Both the position numbers and the translations under genes were made by a program. Below are positions 63,019-64,000 of a stretch of 64,000 bases of DNA, piece after piece. The number at the start of each line of letters is the position of its first letter. The first letter of the stretch is position 1. The stretch is from Cristatella mucedo (Eukaryota; Bryozoa; Phylactolaemata; Cristatellidae). The notes beneath the pieces are model-generated. The model made no database searches and was not told the origin of the DNA. It saw nothing but the letters and a program-made list of their open reading frames with translations. Where the stretch lies: NCBI GenBank assembly GCA_009760855.2, contig WPIO01000028.1, forward strand, positions 188,001 through 252,000, in the 5' to 3' direction.

Positions 63019-64000
63019 CTGTCTAAATCAAACTGTCACCCTCGATTGAGTGCAGCTACTTTGTACACCACATGTGAGTATAACTGGAGGACAGAAGCCG
63101 AGATCTTTCACCAAATCGACGATCGGCAATCAGATCGAGAATGCAATGAACTGGAGGCTGTCGGCATTTGCAAATCTCACCACGAAACTCGAGTAATAGG
63201 TAGCAGCCACTGCCCAGTGCCTCTGCTCCCCTCACCCACCTCCTTGCTGGCATTCTAAACGTCTCTAACAACATTTACGGCGGTGCTGTAAGAACCCTTC
63301 CTGTTTGGTATCAAGTTCCTTTACCACCTGTTGCATGAAGCCCTGCAGAAGGACATCTGGTGGCTGCAACTGATAGGTAGCACGTGTGCAGCCACTGCTG
63401 TGTAGTGACCTTGTGATCAGAATTCCCAGACCTGCGTGTGCCCCTTCAACATGAGACCAGCTGCTGCTGCTGCACTGCTCATTGTACTCGATGTGCATCT
63501 ATTGACCATGACGGTGCAGAGGCCGCCATGACAGAGGCCAAGGTGAGCAAAGGACATATTCCCATCGTAGAGTATTCATCCATGAAGTAAGGCTGCATTT
63601 GCATGGGTCACGATAACAGGTTTCTTGCAGTTGCAAAACAGCAGTGGAGTGGTGTTCTTCACTTTGGCTGCATGCAGAGATCCACAGCTCAAAACGGTGG
63701 AGGAAGCTGCCATTAGGCTAGAGCTAGGTCAACTTCCAAGCTGCCGGATCCATGAATGACACCCTGGCACCCAGAGGTCATTCTTCGGCTATCACCTTAC
63801 TTGTTGTAATTGACCTTGCAGCCGGCTGCCTCACGGCCTCTGATCCGAGTGGGTTCTCGGCCTCTGTGCCGAGCTTGCCTTCACATACAGGGGCCCACAC
63901 TGGCTACCCAGTGGCATCCCAGCACACCCTTGCCACCTGAATGCTTCCTGCTGGCCATTTGGGCAACAGTGGGCAATCGGCAGCTGCTGCAGTCACACAC
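63019..64000. other. Right end of window, nothing firmly recognised
   Basis: The frame 63265-63498 (-) has no family match. I searched for the E-protein AD1 motif (ELSDLLDF) and found none. The remaining 5' part of the gene probably lies further right. Confidence 0.4.

Overview
The window is nuclear DNA of an animal, probably an invertebrate: two intron-rich genes with GT-AG splice sites, many long di-nucleotide microsatellites, CR1/L2-like LINE fragments, tRNA-derived SINEs and small foldback elements. No bacterial-type operon, rRNA gene or CRISPR array is visible. I cannot place the phylum.

Layout. Positions 1-2210 are a CpG-rich, promoter-like block. It contains the first coding exon (1544-1759) of a FAM161-family gene on the + strand. 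That gene continues through eleven exons to a stop at 36521, with a poly(A) signal at 36821. Exon phases join consistently to about 784 codons, and the conserved FAM161 blocks appear in the same order as in the vertebrate protein. FAM161 proteins are basal-body and microtubule-associated ciliary proteins.

The second gene is convergent on the - strand, with its stop at 37927 and coding exons up to at least 62922-63018. It encodes a class I bHLH E-protein (daughterless / TCF3-TCF4-TCF12 family). The bHLH is split over two exons (40106-40198 and 39129-39274) and followed by the E-protein C-terminal signature. An ALASIYSS block matches the core of the loop-helix activation domain AD2. Eighteen phase-consistent exons give about 835 codons. 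The canonical N-terminal AD1 motif is not seen and probably lies beyond 64000 or is diverged.

The introns, especially those of FAM161, are full of decayed mobile DNA: two LINE families (A, and B with its relatives), three tRNA-derived SINE families, one of which shares its 3' tail with LINE B, a Tc1/mariner transposase relic, a relic of a widespread invertebrate transposon-associated protein, a MITE-like element with a CTAAAC-rich centre, and a 240-bp repeat found as an inverted pair and as a solo copy. The E-protein gene is poorer in LINEs and SINEs but rich in microsatellites, CAG/CTG tracts and short perfect hairpins. The two genes share only a short convergent 3' gap and no functional link is evident. 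I found no clear new multi-gene system; the most interesting items are the foldback elements, nested and inverted LINE structures, and features of the E-protein gene model.
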